64,000 nt of DNA from Nonlabens sp. MB-3u-79 (GTDB taxonomy: Bacteria > Bacteroidota > Bacteroidia > Flavobacteriales > Flavobacteriaceae), in contig NZ_CP025116.1 in the NCBI RefSeq assembly GCF_002831625.1, positions 1,426,001 through 1,490,000 of the forward strand. The letters are read 5' to 3'. The translations under genes were made by a program, and so were the position numbers. Positions within the stretch are counted from its first letter, which is position 1, and each line of letters opens with the position of its first letter. The notes under the pieces were generated by a model, which was not told the DNA's origin, did not search any database, and was given only the letters and a program-made list of their open reading frames with translations. Positions 63,345 to 64,000 of the stretch are shown piece after piece.

Positions 63345-63646
63345 ATAGAGGGATCGTTTTTATTTTCCAAGTATTTAGAATAACCAAAGGTTTTCTGACA
63401 CGCCAAGAGAGTTTCTATACAGGTCCTTTTATTCCTGTAGCCGTTTCCTTTTTTAAGAGGTAGTAATACCGTCTGATTTCCAAGCCAGCATCTTTTCAAT
63501 TGTTTAATAGAGTTAAGGAAGCTACCTACCTTGTTAGTTGGTGTGGATGCATCGTTAAGAAAAATGTAGAAGAGTATAAATGGCCTTTGTAATGAGTAGC
63601 TATGTGTGGCCGAGGTAATTTTTTCACCTTCTAGCTGTAGTACCAT
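63341..63646 (-). CDS. Hypothetical protein
   Basis: A 101-codon frame with an ATG start, overlapping the end of the exporter gene by 4 bp on the opposite strand. The composition is basic with several Cys (KQLKRCWLGNQ, RTCIETLLACQ). I recognise no family, signal or domain, and the frame may be spurious. Confidence 0.3.
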   Translation of the reverse strand: MVLQLEGEKITSATHSYSLQRPFILFYIFLNDASTPTNKVGSFLNSIKQLKRCWLGNQTVLLPLKKGNGYRNKRTCIETLLACQKTFGYSKYLENKNDPSI

Positions 63647-63880
63647 TTAATAAAAAGACGCTTCATACCTGGTTTTAGCAATTGTTTTCGGCTATTTTAA
63701 TGTTTGAGGGTACAGGTATTTATGGAGCAGTTATAATGTTGTTGCCGAGGCGAAGGCGGCGTAGGTAGGGTTTGGAGGATTATTTGATTAGGGCACAAAA
63801 TAATTTTCAACATTAAATAGCTGTAAATGAGCTTATTGTTTTTCACTTCAATTTATTTTCATTTTTTCTCATTAAAAAGT

Positions 63881-63912
63881 TTGGTTGGTAACAGATAGTG
63901 TCTGTATATTTG
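63881..63912 (+). promoter_or_regulatory. Strong promoter at the right edge, probably of an rRNA operon
   Basis: TTGG occurs at 63881-63884 and 63885-63888, then TATATTTG at 63905-63912 (spacers of 21 or 17 bp), an exact consensus with an AT-rich upstream region. The transcript would begin near 63919 after TGCACCCGCT and would contain TGTTCTTCAAAAA at about 63953-63965, which resembles a boxA antitermination site. No coding start follows before the window ends. An rRNA or tRNA operon is the best guess. Confidence 0.55.
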
Positions 63913-64000
63913 CACCCGCTAAGGAAAACAGGTATATGTTTAACAAGGCAAATGTTCTTCAAAAAGGCTAAAAAATCAACAATGAAATCGTGAAGATTTG

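Noticed and set aside
1..64000. tRNA genes, toxin-antitoxin pairs, restriction-modification or phage genes
   Set aside because: I looked for their hallmarks (TTCGA arms, small paired frames, SAM-methylase plus endonuclease, structural genes) and found none that I could support.

Overview
The window reads as the chromosome of a marine member of the Flavobacteriaceae (Bacteroidota). Support for this is mixed but consistent. Promoters fit the Bacteroidota pattern TTG-N17-23-TAnnTTTG, and Shine-Dalgarno sequences are not evident. Clade-typical families are present: a DUF5686 barrel, PorT, the type IX secretion plug protein, a T9SS C-terminal sorting domain, DUF2911, DUF3667, DUF6029, Omp28 and DUF6503. 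A complete Na+-NQR operon and a K+-type membrane pyrophosphatase point to sodium-based energetics. I do not assign a genus.

Layout. 1-3.8 kb: end of an outer-membrane DUF5686 protein and the membrane pyrophosphatase hppA. 4-12.6 kb: sulfur and methionine block. metK (minus) has a SAM-II-like leader. It lies head to head with a SAM-I riboswitch leading metY-metX-hom, followed by an Rrf2 regulator, a putative structured small RNA, and a ferredoxin reductase-ferredoxin pair. 12.8-18.5 kb: DUF2911, a TruA-family enzyme, an HD hydrolase, an M1 peptidase and a GH113-like lipoprotein. The last two are separated by a 101-104 bp hairpin-rich tandem array and 26 copies of a 7-bp unit. 19-22.4 kb: a flavoprotein plus membrane polyferredoxin pair, then a DUF1801 pseudogene. 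22.4-35.9 kb: housekeeping genes (ypdA-like, accD, fba, TamA/BamA-like, trmH-like, porT, menG/ubiE, trkA-trkH, aspartate aminotransferase, rsmG). 36-44.3 kb: DUF6029-TlpA-Omp28 thiol/envelope cluster, pruA, apaG, DUF3667 and the T9SS plug. 44.5-50.5 kb: nqrABCDEF. 51-54.7 kb: a large secreted protein with a Gly-Asn hexanucleotide repeat and T9SS tail. 55-62 kb: a sugar transporter, glycosylasparaginase, and a kynurenine operon (DUF6503-kynU-kmo-aminomuconate deaminase) interrupted by a RAYT transposase with REP-like hairpins. 62-64 kb: a Bcr/CflA exporter and, at the right edge, a strong promoter that may start an rRNA operon.

The most striking genome-scale signal is a 14-bp perfect palindrome, GCTTTCGCGAAAGC, with 15 perfect copies and one single-mismatch copy in 64 kb. 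About half lie inside conserved genes, where they are read in frame as AFAKA or RFRES. The others lie in intergenic or leader positions. One copy expands to a perfect 38-bp palindrome, and several share an ATAGTT flank. This suggests a small palindromic element that is dispersed or actively maintained. No CRISPR array, prophage, integron, tRNA or toxin-antitoxin system was recognised.
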